Source: Eutreptiella sp. 'Long Island Sound 2002' (lineage: Eukaryota; Euglenozoa; Euglenophyceae; Eutreptiales; Eutreptiaceae). Taken from it: DNA of 64,000 bases. Shown here piece after piece: positions 37,984-50,882 of the stretch. The notes beneath the pieces were generated by a model, which was given only the letters and a program-made list of their open reading frames with translations, was not told where the DNA came from and made no database searches. A program made the position numbers and the translations under genes. Location of the stretch: the NCBI GenBank assembly GCA_964036045.1, contig OZ038378.1, positions 19,787,348 to 19,851,347 of the forward strand. Reading direction: 5' to 3'. Each line of letters opens with the position of its first letter. Within the stretch, counting starts at the first letter, position 1.

Positions 37984-38771
37984 GGCCTTACACCACTTTA
38001 CACGGGCGTTACACCACTTTACACGGGCCTTACACCGCTTTACACGGGCCTTACACCACTTTACACGGGCCTTACACCACTTTACACGGGCCTTACACCA
38101 CTTTACACGGGCCTTACACCACTTTGCACGGGCCTTACACCACTTTACACGGGTCTTGCACCACTTTACACGGGCCTTACACCACTTTGCACGGGCATTG
38201 CCCCACTTTAAACGGGCCTTACACCACTTTACACGCGCCTTCCGCCACTTTACACGGGCCTTACACCACTTTACACCGGCCTTACACCACTTTACACGGG
38301 CCTTACACCACTTTACACGGGCCTTACACCACTTTACACGGGCCTTAAACCACTTTACACGGGCCTTACACCACTTTACACGGATCCATAGAGTGATCCA
38401 TAGAGTGATCCATAGAGTGATCCATAGAGTGATCCATAGAGCGATCCATAGAGTGATCCATGGAGTGATCCGTAGAGTGATCCATAGAGTGATCCATAGA
38501 GTGATCCATAGATTGATCCATAGAGTGATCCACAGAGTGATCCATGGAGTGATCCATAGAGTGATCAATAGAGTGATCCATAGAGTGATCCATAGAGTGA
38601 TCCATAGAGTGATCCATAGAGTGATCCATGGGTTGATCCATAGCGTGATCCATGGAGTGATCAATAGAGTGATCCATAGAGTGATCCATAGACTGATCCA
38701 TGGAGTGATCCATAGAGTGATCCATGGCGTGATCCATAGTGTGATCCATAGAGTGATCCATACAGTGATCC
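37984..38771. repeat. Cassette 39, class C, shortened
   Basis: The 21-bp block is 37984-38383 (19 units) with CATTGCCCC near 38197; nine units of the usual 28 are missing after CCTTCCGCC. The 12-bp block is 38384-38771 (32 units) with AGAGCGATCC and CATAGTGTGATCC, plus an extra ATCAATAG near 38564. Confidence 0.83.
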
Positions 38772-39463
38772 GGCCTTACACCACTTTACACGGGCCTTAC
38801 ACCACTTTACACGGGCCTTACACCGCTTTACACGGGCCTTACACCACTTTACACGGGCCTTACACCACTTTACACGGGCCTTACACCACTTTACACGGGC
38901 CTTACACCACTTTGCACGGGCCTTACACCACTTTACACGGGTCTTGCACCACTTTACACGGGCCTTAAACCACTTTACACGGGCCTTACACCACTTTACA
39001 CGGATCCATAGAGTGATCCATAGAGTGATCCATAGAGTGATCCATAGAGTGATCCATAGAGTGATCCATAGAGTGATCCATGGAGTGACCCGTAGAGTGA
39101 TCCATAGAGTGATCCATAGAGTGATCCATAGAGTGATCCATAGAGTGATCCATAGAGTGATCCATAGAGTGATCCATAGAGTGCTCCATGGAGTGATCCA
39201 TAGAGTGATCCATAGAGTGATCCATAGAGTGATCTATAGAGTGATCCATAGAGTGATCCATAGAGTGATCCATAGAGTGATCCATAGAGTGATCCATAGA
39301 GTGATCCATAGAGTGATCCATGGGTTGATCCATAGCGTGATCCATGGAGTGATCAATAGAGTGATCCATAGAGTGATCCATAGACTGATCCATGGAGTGA
39401 TCCATAGAGTGATCCATGGAGTGATCCATAGTGTGATCCATAGAGTGATCCAAACAGTGATCC
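38772..39463. repeat. Cassette 40, class D
   Basis: The 21-bp block is 38772-39003 (11 units, GGGTCTTGCACC then TTAAACCAC). The 12-bp block is 39004-39463 (38 units) with GTGACCCGTAG near 39086. It ends CATAGTGTGATCC and an exit reading CCAAACAGTG, features otherwise found in C tails. Confidence 0.84.
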
Positions 39464-40593
39464 GGCCTTACACCACTTTACACGGGCCTTACACCACTTT
39501 ACACGGGCCTTACACCGCTTTACACGGGCCTTACACCACTTTACACGGGCCTTACACCACTTTACACGGGCCTTACACCACTTTACACGGGCCTTACACC
39601 ACTTTGCACGGGCCTTCCCCCACTTTACACGGGCCTTACACCACTTTACACGCGCCTTACACCACTTTACACGGGCCTTGCACCACTTTACACGGGCCTT
39701 ACACCACTTTACACGGGCCTTACACCATTTTACACGGGCCTTACACCACTTTACACGGAGCTTACACCACTTTACACGGGCCTTACACCACTTTACACGG
39801 GCCTTGCACCACTTTACAGGGGCCTTCCGCCACTTTACACGGGCCTTACACCACTTTACACGGGCCTTACACCACTTTACACGGGCCTTACACCACTTTA
39901 CACGGACCTTACACCACTTTACACGGGCCTTACACCACTTTACACGGGCCTGACACAACTTTACACGGACCTTACACCACTTTACACGGGCCTTGCACCA
40001 CTTTACACGGGCCTTCCGCCACTTTACACGGGCCTTACACCACTTTACACCGGCCTTACACCACTTTACACGGGCCTTACACCACTTTACACGGGCCTTA
40101 CACCACTTTACACGGGCCTTAAACCACTTTACACGGGCCTTACACCACTTTACACGGATCCATAGAGTGATCCATAGAGTGATCCATAGAGTGATCCATA
40201 GAGTGATCCATAGAGTGATCCATAGAGTGATCCATGGAGTGATCCGTAGAGTGATCCATAGAGTGATCCATAGAGTGATCCATAGAGTGATCCATAGAGT
40301 GATCCATAGAGTGATCCATAGAGTGATCCATAGAGTGCTCCATGGAGTGATCCATAGAGTGATCCATAGAGTGATCCATAGAGTGATCCATGGAGTGATC
40401 CATAGAGTGATCCATAGAGTGATCCATAGAGTGATCCATAGAGTGATCCATGGGTTGATCCATAGCGTGATCCATGGAGTGATCAATAGAGTGATCCATA
40501 GAGTGATCCATAGACTGATCCATGGAGTGATCCATAGAGTGATCCATGGAGTGGTCCATAGAGTGATCCATAGAGTGATCCATACAGTGATCC
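39464..40593. repeat. Cassette 41, class E
   Basis: The 21-bp block is 39464-40157 (33 units) with all E markers. CACGGAGC near 39755 and CACAACTTT near 39954 are private. The 12-bp block is 40158-40593 (36 units) with the GAGTGGTCC tail. Confidence 0.88.
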
Positions 40594-41273
40594 GGCCTTA
40601 CACCACTTTACACGGGCCTTACACCACTTTACACGGGCCTTACACCGCTTTACACGGGCCTTACACCACTTTACACGGGCCTTACACCACTTTACACGGG
40701 CCTTACACCACTTTACACGGGCCTTACACCACTTTGCACGGGCCTTACACCACTTTACACGGGTCTTGCACCACTTTACACGGGCCTTAAACTACTTTAC
40801 ACGGGCCTTACACCACTTTACACGGATCCATAGAGTGATCTGTAGAGTGATCTATAGAGTGATCCATAGAGTGATCCATAGAGTGATCCATGGAGTGATC
40901 CGTAGAGTGATCCACAGAGTGATCCATAGAGTGATCCATAGAGTGATCCATAGAGTGATCCATAGAGTGATCCATAGAGTGATCCATAGAGTGATCCATA
41001 GAGTGATCCATAGAGTGATCCATGGAGTGATCCGTAGAGTGATCCATAGAGTGATCCATAGAGTGATCCATAGAGTGATCCATAGAGTGATCCATAGAGT
41101 GATCCATAGAGTTATCCATGGGTTGATCCGTAGAGTGATCCATAGAGTGATCCATAGAGTTATCCATGGGTTGATCCATAGCGTGATCCATGGAGTGATC
41201 AATAGAGTGATCCATAGAGTGATCCATAGAGTGATCCATAGAGTGATCCATAGAGTGATCCAGACAGTGATCC
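40594..41273. repeat. Cassette 42, class F with altered tail
   Basis: The 21-bp block is 40594-40825 (11 units, TTAAACTAC end). The 12-bp block is 40826-41273 (37 units). Unit two reads ATCTGTAG, a decayed form of the F marker ATCCGTAG. GAGTTATCCATGGGTTGATCC occurs in two copies (near 41111 and 41158). The GAACCATGG end is absent and the exit reads CCAGACAGTG. Confidence 0.83.
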
Positions 41274-42439
41274 GGCCTTACACCACTTTACACGGGCCTT
41301 ACACCACTTGACACGGGCCTTACACCGCTTTACACGGGCCTTACACCACTTTACACGGGCCTTACACCACTTTACACGGGCCTTACACCACTTTACACGG
41401 GCCTTACACCACTTTACACGGGCCTTACACCACTTTACAAGCGCCTTACACCACTTTACACGGGCCTTACACCACTTTACACTGGCCTTACACCACTTTA
41501 CACGGGCCTTACACCACTTTACACGGGCCTTACACCACTTTACACGGCCCTTACACCACTTTACACGGGCCTTACACCACTTTACACGGGCCTTAAACCA
41601 CTTTACACGGGCCTTACACCACTTTACACGGGCCTTACACCACTTTACAGGGCCCTTACACCATTTTACACGTGCCTTACACCACTTTGCACGGGCCTGA
41701 CACCACTGTACACGGACCTTACACCACTTTACACGGGCCTTACACCACTTTACACGGGCCTTACACCACTTTACACGTGACTTACACCACTTTACACGGG
41801 CCTTACACCACTTTACACGGGCCTGACACCACTTTACACGGACCTTACACCACTTTACACCAGCCTTACACCACTTTACACGGGCCTTACACCACTTTAC
41901 ACGGGCCTTACACCATTTTACACGGGCCTTAAACCACTTTACACGGGCCTTACACCACTTTACAAGGATCCATAGAGTGATCCATAGAGTGATCCATAGA
42001 GTGATCCATAGAGTGATCCATAGAGTGATCCATAGAGTGATCCATGGAGTGATCCGTAGAGTGATCCATAGAGTGATCCATAGAGTGATCCATAGAGTGA
42101 TCCATAGAGTGATCCGTAGAGTGATCCATGGAGTGATCCGTAGAGTGATCCATAGAGTGATCCATAGACTGATCCATAGACTGATCCATAGAGTGATCCA
42201 TAGAATGATCCATAGAGTGATCCATAGAGTGATCCATAGAGTGATCCATAGAGTGATCCATAGAGTGATCCATAGAGTGATCCATAGAGTGATCCATGGG
42301 TTGATCCATAGGGTGATCCATGGAGTGATCAATAGAGTGATCCATAGAGTGATCCATAGACTGATCCATGGAGTGATCCATAGAGTGAACCATGGAGTGA
42401 TCCATAGAGTGATCCATAGAGTGATCCATACAGTGATCC
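41274..42439. repeat. Cassette 43, class A
   Basis: The 21-bp block is 41274-41967 (33 units) with the full A marker series and private CACTTGACAC near 41305, CACGTGACTTACACC near 41775 and CACCAGCC near 41856. The 12-bp block is 41968-42439 (39 units), with two adjacent AGACTG units near 42168 and ATAGGGTG replacing ATAGCGTG in the tail. Confidence 0.88.
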
Positions 42440-43170
42440 GGCCTTACACCACTTTACACGGGCCTTACACCACTTTACACGGGCCTTACACCGCTTTTCA
42501 CGGGCCTTACACCACTTTACACGGGCCTTACACCACTTTACACGGGCCTTACACCACTTTACACGGGCCTTACACCACTTTGCACGGGCCTTCCAACACT
42601 TTACACGGGCCTTACACCACTTTACACGCGCCTTACACCACTTTACACGGGCCTTGCACCACTTTACACGGGCCTTACACCACTTTACACGCGCCTTACA
42701 CCACTTTACACGGGCCTTACACCACTTTACACGGACCTTACACCACTTTACACGGGCCTTACACCACTTTACACGGGCCTTGCACCACTTTACACGGGCC
42801 TTCCGCCACTTTACACGGGCCTTACACCACTTTACACGGGCCTTACACCACTTTACACGGGCCTTAAACCACTTTACACGGGCCTTACACCACTTTACAC
42901 GGATCCATAGAGTGATCCATAGAGTGATCCATAGAGTGATCCATAGAGTGATCCATAGGGTGATCCATAGAGTGATCCATGGAGTGATCCATAGAGTGAT
43001 CCATAGAGTGATCCATAGAGTGATCCATGGAGTGATCCGTAGAGTGATCCATAGAGTGATCCATAGAGTGATCCATAGAGTGATCCATAGACTGATCCAT
43101 GGAGTGATCCATAGAGTGATCCATGGAGTGATCCATAGAGTGATCCATAGAGTGATCCATACAGTGATCC
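42440..43170. repeat. Cassette 44, class B
   Basis: The 21-bp block is 42440-42902 (22 units). CCTTCCAACAC replaces the CCTTCCCCCAC marker near 42590, and CCTTCCGCC is present. The 12-bp block is 42903-43170 (22 units) and lacks the GGGTTGATCC and ATCAATAG part of the conserved tail. CATAGGGTG near 42955 is private. Confidence 0.85.
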
Positions 43171-44116
43171 GGCCTTACACCACTTTACACGGGCCTTACA
43201 CCACTTTACACGGGCCTTACACCGCTTTACACGGGCCTTACACCACTTTACACGGGCCTTACACCACTTTACACGGGCCTTACACCACTTTACACGGGCC
43301 TTACACCACTTTGCACGGGCCTTACACCACTTTTCACGGGTCTTGCACCACTTTACTCGGGCCTTACACCACTTTGCACGGGCATTGCCCCACTTTAAAC
43401 GGGCCTTACACCACTTTACACGGGCCTTACACCACTTTACACGGGCCTTACACCACTTTACACCGACCTTACACCACTTTACACGGGCCTTACACCACTT
43501 TACACGGGCCTGACACCACTTTACACGGACCTTACACCACTTTACACGGGCCTTGCACCACTTTACACGGGCCTTCCGCCACTTTACACGGGCCTTACAC
43601 CACTTTACACCGGCCTTACACCACTTTACACGGGCCTTACACCACTTTACACGGGCCTTACACCACTTTACCGGGCCTTAAACCACTTTACACGGGCCTT
43701 ACACCACTTTACACGGATCCATAGAGTGATCCATAGAGTGATCCCTAGAGTGATCCATAGAGCGATCCATAGAGCGATCCATGGAGTGATCCGTAGAGTG
43801 ATCCATAGAGTGATCCATAGAGTGATCCATAGATTGATCCATAGAGTGATCCATAGAGTGATCCATAGAGTGATCCATAGAGTGCTCCATGGAGTGATCC
43901 ATAGAGTGATCCATAGAGTGATCCATAGAGTGATCCATGGAGTGATCCATAGAGTGATCCATAGAGTGATCCATAGAGTGATCCATAGAGTGATCCATAG
44001 AGTGATCCATAGAGTTATCCATGGGTTGATCCATAGACTGATCCATGGAGTGATCCACAGAGTGATCCATGGAGTGATCCATAGTGTGATCCATAGAGTG
44101 ATCCATACAGTGATCC
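43171..44116. repeat. Cassette 45, class C with one-base deletion
   Basis: The 21-bp block is 43171-43716 (546 bp, 26 units). TTACCGGGCC at 43669 lacks one A, the only deviation from 21n+1. CATTGCCCC is present near 43382. The 12-bp block is 43717-44116 (33 units), with two adjacent AGAGCGATCC units and a shortened tail. Confidence 0.86.
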
Positions 44117-44808
44117 GGCCTTACACCACTTTACACGGGCCTTACACCACTTTACACGGGCCTTACACCGCTTTACCCGGGCCTTACACCACTTTACACG
44201 GGCCTTACACCACTTTACACGGGCCTTACACCACTTTACACGGGCCTTACACCACTTTGCACGGGCCTTACACCACTTTACACGGGTCTTGCACCACTTT
44301 ACACGGGCCTTAAACCACTTTACACGGGCCTTACACCACTTTACACGGATCCATAGAGTGATCCATAGAGTGATCCATACAGTGATCCATAGAGTGATCC
44401 ATAGAGTGATCCATAGAGTGATCCATGGAGTGATCCGTAGAGTGATCCATAGAGTGATCCATAGAGTGATCCATAGAGTTATCCATAGAGTGATCCATAG
44501 AGTGATCCATAGAGTGATCCATAGAGTGATCCATAGAGTGCTCCATGGAGTGATCCATAGAGTGATCCATAGAGTGATCCATAGAGTGATCCATAGAGTG
44601 ATCCATAGAGTGATCCATAGAGTGATCCATAGAGTGATCCATAGAGTGATCCATAGAGTGATCCATGGGTTCATCCATAGCGTGATCCATGGAGTGATCA
44701 ATAGAGTGATCCATAGAGTGATCCATAGACTGATCCATGGAGTGATCCATAGAGTGATCCATGGAGTGATCCATAGAGTGATCCATAGAGTGATCCATAC
44801 AGTGATCC
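44117..44808. repeat. Cassette 46, class D
   Basis: The 21-bp block is 44117-44348 (11 units) with a CTTTACCCGGG unit near 44173 and the D end. The 12-bp block is 44349-44808 (38 units). An internal CATACAGTG near 44377 repeats the exit variant without a junction. GGGTTCATCC replaces GGGTTGATCC near 44668. Confidence 0.87.
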
Positions 44809-45710
44809 GGCCTTACACCACTTTACACGGGCCTTACACCACTTTACACGGGCCTTACACCGCTTTACACGGGCCTTACACCACTTTACACGGGCCTTAC
44901 ACCACTTTACACGGGCCTTAAACCACTTTACACGGGCCTTACACCACTTTACACGGGCCTTACACCATTTTACACGGGCCTTACACCACTTTACACGGAC
45001 CTTACACCACTTTACACGGGCCTTACACCACTTTACACGGGCCTTGCACCACTTTACAGGGGCCTTCCGCCACTTTACACGGGCCTGACACCACTTTACA
45101 CGGACCTTACACCACTTTACACGGGCCTTGCACCACTTTACACGGGCCTTCCGCCACTTTACACGGACCTTACACCACTTTACACCGGCCTTACACCACT
45201 TTACACGGGCCTTACACCACTTTACACGGGCCTTACACCACTTTACACGGGCCTTAAACCACTTTACACGGGCCTTAAACCACTTTACACGGGCCTTACA
45301 CCATAGAGTGATCCATAGAGTGATCCATAGAGTGATCCATGGAGTGATCCGTAGAGTGATCCATAGAGTGATCCATAGAGTGATCCATAGAGTGATCCAT
45401 AGAGTGATCCATAGAGTGCTCCATGGAGTGATCCATGGAGTGATCCATAGAGTGATCCATGGAGTGATCCATAGAGTGATCCATAGAGTGATCCATGGAG
45501 TGATCCATAGAGTGATCCATAGAGTGATCCATAGAGTGATCCATAGAGTGATCCATAGAGTGATCCATGGGTTGATCCATAGCGTGATCCATGGAGTGAT
45601 CAATAGAGTGATCCATAGAGTGATCCATAGACTGATCCATGGAGTGATCCATAGAGTGATCCATGGAGTGGTCCATAGAGTGATCCATAGAGTGATCCAT
45701 ACACTGATCC
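44809..45710. repeat. Cassette 47, class E with deleted entry junction
   Basis: The 21-bp block is 44809-45301. It is E-type (CAGGGGCCTTCCGCC near 45057) but shortened, with two TTAAACC units in a row. It breaks off inside a monomer: CTTACAC joins CATAGAGTG directly at 45301-45302, losing the CACTTTACACGGAT part and its BamHI-type site. The 12-bp block is 45302-45710, starting with a 9-bp partial unit, then 33 units. It has GAGTGGTCC, and the exit reads CATACACTG. Confidence 0.87.
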
Positions 45711-46282
45711 GGCCTTACACCACTTTACACGGGCCTTACACGACTTTACACGGGCCTTACACCACTTTGCACGGGCCTTACACCACTTTACACGGGTCTT
45801 GCACCACTTTACACGGGCCTTAAACTACTTTACACGGGCCTTACACCACTTTACACGGATCCATAGAGTGATCCGTAGAGTGATCCATAGAGTGATCCAT
45901 AGAGTGATCCATAGAGTGATCCATGGAGTGATCCGTAGAGTGATCCATAGAGTGATCCATAGAGTGATCCATAGAGTGATCCATAGAGTGATCCATAGAG
46001 TGATCCATAGAGTGATCCATAGAGTGATCCATAGAGTGATCCATGGAGTGATCCGTAGAGTGATCCATAGAGTGATCCATAGAGTGATCCATAGAGTGAT
46101 CCATAGAGTGATCCATAGAGTGATCCATAGAGTGATCCATGGGTTGATCCATAGCGTGATCCATGGAGTGATCAATAGAGTGATCCATAGAGTGATCCAT
46201 AGACTGATCCATGGAGTGATCCATAGAGTGAACCATGGAGTGATCCAAAGAGGGATCCATAGAGTGATCCATACAGTGATCC
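45711..46282. repeat. Cassette 48, class F, shortest 21-bp block
   Basis: The 21-bp block is 45711-45858, only 7 units, yet it keeps the first unit and the GGGTCTTGCACC and TTAAACTAC units. The 12-bp block is 45859-46282 (35 units) with ATCCGTAG as unit two, GAACCATGG, CCAAAGAG and AGAGGGATCC. Confidence 0.87.
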
Positions 46283-47229
46283 GGCCTTACACCACTTTAT
46301 ACGGGCCTTACACCACTTTACACGGGCCTTACACCGCTTTACACGGGCCTTACACCACTTTACACGGGCCTTACACCACTTTACACGGGCCTTACACCAC
46401 TTTACACGGGCCTTACACCACTTTACACGCGCCTTACACCACTTTACAAGCGCCTTACACCACTATACACGGGCCTTACACCACTTTACACTGGCCTTAC
46501 ACCACTTTACACGGGCCTTACACCACTTTACACGGGCCTTACACCACTTTACACGGGCCTTACACCGCTTTACACGGGCCTTACACCACTTTACACGGGC
46601 CTTGCACCACTTTACACGGACCTTACACCACTTTACACCGGCCTTACACCACTTTACACGGGCATTACACCACTTTACACGGGCCTTACACCATTTTACA
46701 CGGGCCTTAAACCACTTTACACGGGCCTTACACCACTTTACAAGGATCCATAGAGTGATCCATAGAGTGATCCATAGAGTGATCCATAGAGTGATCCATA
46801 GAGTGATCCATAGAGTGATCCATAGAGTGATCCATAGAGTGATCCATGGAGTGATCCGTAGAGTGATCCATAGAGTGATCCATAGAGTGATCCATAGAGT
46901 GATCCATAGAGTGATCCATAGAGTGATCCATAGAGTGATCCATAGAGTGCACCATGGAGTGATCCATAGAGTGATCCATAGAGTGATCCATAGAGTGATC
47001 CATAGAATGATCCATAGAGTGATCCATAGAGTGATCCATAGAGTGATCCATAGAGTGATCCATAGAGTGATCCATAGAGTGATCAATGGGTTGATCCATA
47101 GCGTGATCCATGGAGTGGTCAATAGAGTGATCCATAGAGTGATCCATAGACTGATCCATGGAGTGATCCATAGAGTGAACCATGGAGTGATCCATAGAGT
47201 GATCCATAGAGTGATCCATACAGTGATCC
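46283..47229. repeat. Cassette 49, class A, shortened
   Basis: The 21-bp block is 46283-46745 (22 units). It keeps CAAGCGCC near 46447, CACTGGCC near 46490 and the CAAGGATCC exit, but lacks the CAGGGCCC to CACTGTACAC stretch. The 12-bp block is 46746-47229 (40 units) with GCACCATGG near 46949, ATCAATGGG near 47083 and GAGTGGTCAATAG near 47114. Confidence 0.86.
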
Positions 47230-47954
47230 GGCCCTACACCACTTTACACGGGCCTTACACCACTTTACACGGGCCTTACACCACTTTACACGGGCCTTAC
47301 ACCACTTTACACGGGCCTTACACCACTTTGCACGGGCCTTCCCCCACTTTACAGGGGCCTTACACCACTTTACACGCGCCTTACACCACTTTACACGGGC
47401 CTTGCACCACTTTACACGGGCCTTACACCACTTTACACGGGCCTTGCACCACTTTACACGGGCCTTCCGCCACTTTACACGGGCCTTACACCACTTTACA
47501 CGGGCCTTACACCACTTTACACGGGCCTTAAACCACTTTACACGGGCCTTACACCACTTTACACGGATCCATAGAGTGATCCTTAGAGTGATCCATAGAG
47601 TGATCCATAGAGTGATCCATAGAGTGATCCATAGAGTGATCCATGGAGTGATCCATAGAGTGATCCATAGAGTGATCCATAGAGTGATCCATGGAGTGAT
47701 CCGTAGAGTGATCCATAGAGTGATCCATAGAGTGATCCATAGTGTGATCCATAGAATGATCCGTAGAGTGATCCATAGAGTGATCCATAGAGTGATCCAT
47801 AGAGTGATCCATAGAGTGATCCATGGGTTGATCCATAGCGTGATCCATGGAGTGATCAATAGAGTGATCCATAGACTGATCCATGGAGTGATCCATAGAG
47901 TGATCCATGGAGTGATCCATAGAGTGATCCATGGAGTGATCCATACAGCGATCC
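47230..47954. repeat. Cassette 50, class B, shortened
   Basis: The 21-bp block is 47230-47566 (16 units) opening GGCCCTACACC, with CCTTCCCCC near 47339 and CCTTCCGCC near 47463. The CCGCTTT third unit is missing. The 12-bp block is 47567-47954 (32 units) with ATCCTTAG as unit two and the exit CATACAGCGATCC. Confidence 0.86.
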
Positions 47955-49111
47955 GGCCTTACACCACTTTACACGGGCCTTACACCACTTTACACGGGCC
48001 TTACACCGCTTTACACGGGCCTTACACCACTTTACACGGGCCTTACACCACTTTACACGGGCCTTACACCACTTTACACGGGCCTTACACCACTTTGCAC
48101 CGGCCTTACACCACTTTACACGGGTCTTGCACCACTTTACACGGGCCTTACACCACTTTGCACGGGCATTGCCCCACTTTAAACGGGCCTTACACCACTT
48201 TACACGCGCCTTCCGCCACTTTACACGGGCCTTACACCACTTTACACGGGCCTTACACCACTTTACACGGGCCTTACACCACTTTACACGGACCTTACAC
48301 CACTTTACACGGGCCTTACACCACTTTACACGGGCCTGACACCACTTTACACGGACCTTACACCACCTTACACGGGCCTTGCACCACTTTACACGGGCCT
48401 TCGGACACTTTACACGGGCCTTACACCACTTTACACCGGCCTTACACCACTTTACACGGGCCTTACACCACTTTACACGGGCCTTACACCACTTTACACG
48501 GGCCTTAAACCACTTTACACGGGCCTTACACCACTTTACACGGATCCATAGAGTGATCCATAGAGTGATCCATAGAGTGATCCATACAGTGATCCATAGA
48601 GCGATCCATAGAGTGATCCATGGAGTGATCCGTAGAGTGATCCATAGAGTGATCCATAGAGTGATCCATAGATTGATCCATAGAGTGATCCATAACGTGA
48701 TCCATAGAGTGATCCATAGAGTGATCCATGGAGTGATCCGTAGAGTGATCCATAGAGTGATCCATAGAGTGATCCATAGATTGATCCATAGAGTGATCCA
48801 TAGAGTGATCCATAGAGTGATCCATAGAGTGCCCCATGGAGTGATCCATAGAGTGATCCATAGAGTGATCCATAGAGTGATCCATGGAGTGATCCATAGA
48901 ATGATCCATAGAGTGATCCATAGAGTGATCCATAGAGTGATCCATAGAGTTATCCATAGAGTGATCCATGGGTTGATCCATAGCGTGATCCATGGAGTGA
49001 TCAATAGAGTGATCCATAGAGTGATCCATAGACTGATCCATGGAGTGATCCATAGAGTGATCCATGGAGTGATCCATAGTGTGATCCATAGAGTGATCCA
49101 TACAGTGATCC
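47955..49111. repeat. Cassette 51, class C
   Basis: The 21-bp block is 47955-48543 (28 units) with CATTGCCCC near 48167; CCTTCGGAC replaces CCTTCCGCC near 48408. The 12-bp block is 48544-49111 (47 units). The CATGGAGTGATCCGTAG and CATAGATTG series occurs twice (near 48616 and 48726), an internal duplication of nine units. CCATAACGTG lies near 48691. Confidence 0.87.
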
Positions 49112-49728
49112 GGCCTTACACCACTTTACACGGGCCTTACACCACTTTACACGGGCCTTACACCACTTTACACGGGCCTTACACCACTTTGCACGGGCCT
49201 TACACCACTTTACACGGGTCTTGCACCACTTTACACGGGCCTTAAACCACTTTACACGGGCCTTACACCACTTTACACGGATCCAAAGAGTGATCCATAG
49301 AGTGATCCATAGAGTGATCCATAGAGTGATCCATAGAGTGATCCATAGAGTGATCCATGGAGTGATCCGTAGAGTGATCCATAGAGTGATCCATAGAGTG
49401 ATCCATAGAGTGATCCATAGAGTGATCCATAGAGTGTTCCATAGAGTGATCCATAGAGTGCTCCATGGAGTGATCCATAGAGTGATCCATAGAGTGATCC
49501 ATAGAGTGATCCATAGAGTGATCCATAGAGTGATCCATAGAGTGATCCATAGAGTGATCCATAGAGTGATCCATAGAGTGATCCATGGGTTGATCCATAG
49601 CGTGATCCATGGAGTGATCAATAGAGTGATCCATAGAGTGATCCATAGACTGATCCATGGAGTGATCCATAGAGTGATCCATGGAGTGATCCATAGAGTG
49701 ATCCATAGAGTGATCCATACAGTGATCC
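49112..49728. repeat. Cassette 52, class D, shortened
   Basis: The 21-bp block is 49112-49280 (8 units) without the CCGCTTT third unit but with GGGTCTTGCACC and TTAAACCAC. The 12-bp block is 49281-49728 (37 units) beginning ATCCAAAGAGTG, with a GTGTTCCATAG unit near 49435. Confidence 0.87.
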
Positions 49729-50882
49729 GGCCTTACACCACTTTACACGGGCCTTACACCACTTTACACGGGCCTTACACCGCTTTACACGGGCCTTACA
49801 CCACTTTACACGGGCCTTACACCACTTTACACGGGCCTTACACCACTTTACACGGGCCTTACACCACTTTGCACGGGCCTTCCCCCACTTTACACGGGCC
49901 TTACACCACTTTACACGCGCCTTACACCACTTTACACGGGCCTTGCACCACTTTACACGGGCCTTACACCACTTTACACGGGCCTTACACCATTTTACAC
50001 GGGCCTTACACCACTTTACACGGACCTTACACCACTTTACACGGGCCTTACACCACTTTACACGGGCCTTGCACCACTTTACAGGGGCCTTCCGCCACTT
50101 TACACGGGCCTTACACCACTTTACACGGGCCTTACACCACTTTACACGGGCCTTACACCACTTTACACGGACCTTACACCACTTTACACGGGCCTTACAC
50201 CACTTTACACGGGCCTGACACCACTTTACACGGACCTTACACCACTTTACACGGGCCTTGCACCACTTTACACGGGCCTTCCGCCACTTTACACGGGCCT
50301 TACACCACTTTACACCGGCCTTACACCACTTTACACGGGCCTTACACCACTTTACACGGGCCTTACACCACTTTACACGGGCCTTAAACCACTTTACACG
50401 GGCCTTACACCACTTTACACGGATCCATAGAGTGATCCATAGAGTGATCCATAGAGTGATCCATAGAGTGATCCATAGAGTGATCCATAGAGTGATCCAT
50501 GGAGTGATCCGTAGAGTGATCCATAGAGTGATCCATAGAGTGATCCATAGAGTGATCCATAGAGTGATCCATAGAGTGATCCATAGAGTGATCCATAGAG
50601 TGCTCCATGGAGTGATCCATAGAGTGATCCATAGAGTGATCCATAGAGTGATCCATGGAGTGATCCATAGAGTGATCCATAGAGTGATCCATAGAGTGAT
50701 CCATAGAGTGATCCATAGAGTGATCCATAGAGTGATCCATGGGTTGATCCATAGCGTGATCCATGGAGTGATCAATAGAGTGATCCATAGAGTGATCCAT
50801 AGACTGATCCATGGAGTGATCCATAGAGTGATCCATGGAGTGGTCCATAGAGTGATCCATAGAGTGATCCATACAGTGATCC
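49729..50882. repeat. Cassette 53, class E, reference copy
   Basis: The 21-bp block is 49729-50422 (33 units). Every E marker is present and no private variant was noticed: CCGCTTT third unit, CCTTCCCCC near 49878, CAGGGGCCTTCCGCC near 50081, CCTTCCGCC near 50278, CACCGGCC near 50313 and TTAAACC near 50386. The 12-bp block is 50423-50882 (38 units) with GAGTGGTCC. It is a good template for class E. Confidence 0.9.

Larger units (their letters stand above)
41274..46282. repeat. Super-repeat cycle 1, cassettes A-B-C-D-E-F
   Basis: Six cassettes stand in class order: A 41274, B 42440, C 43171, D 44117, E 44809, F 45711. The cycle is 5,009 bp. E is shortened by a junction deletion and C carries a one-base deletion. 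The diagnostic monomers that define each class are given under the individual cassettes. Confidence 0.85.

Noticed and set aside
44369-44390. Hidden cassette exit at the internal CATACAGTG in cassette 46
   Set aside because: The variant matches the exit unit, but it is followed by ordinary 12-bp units and not by GGCC, so it is a single substitution inside the block.
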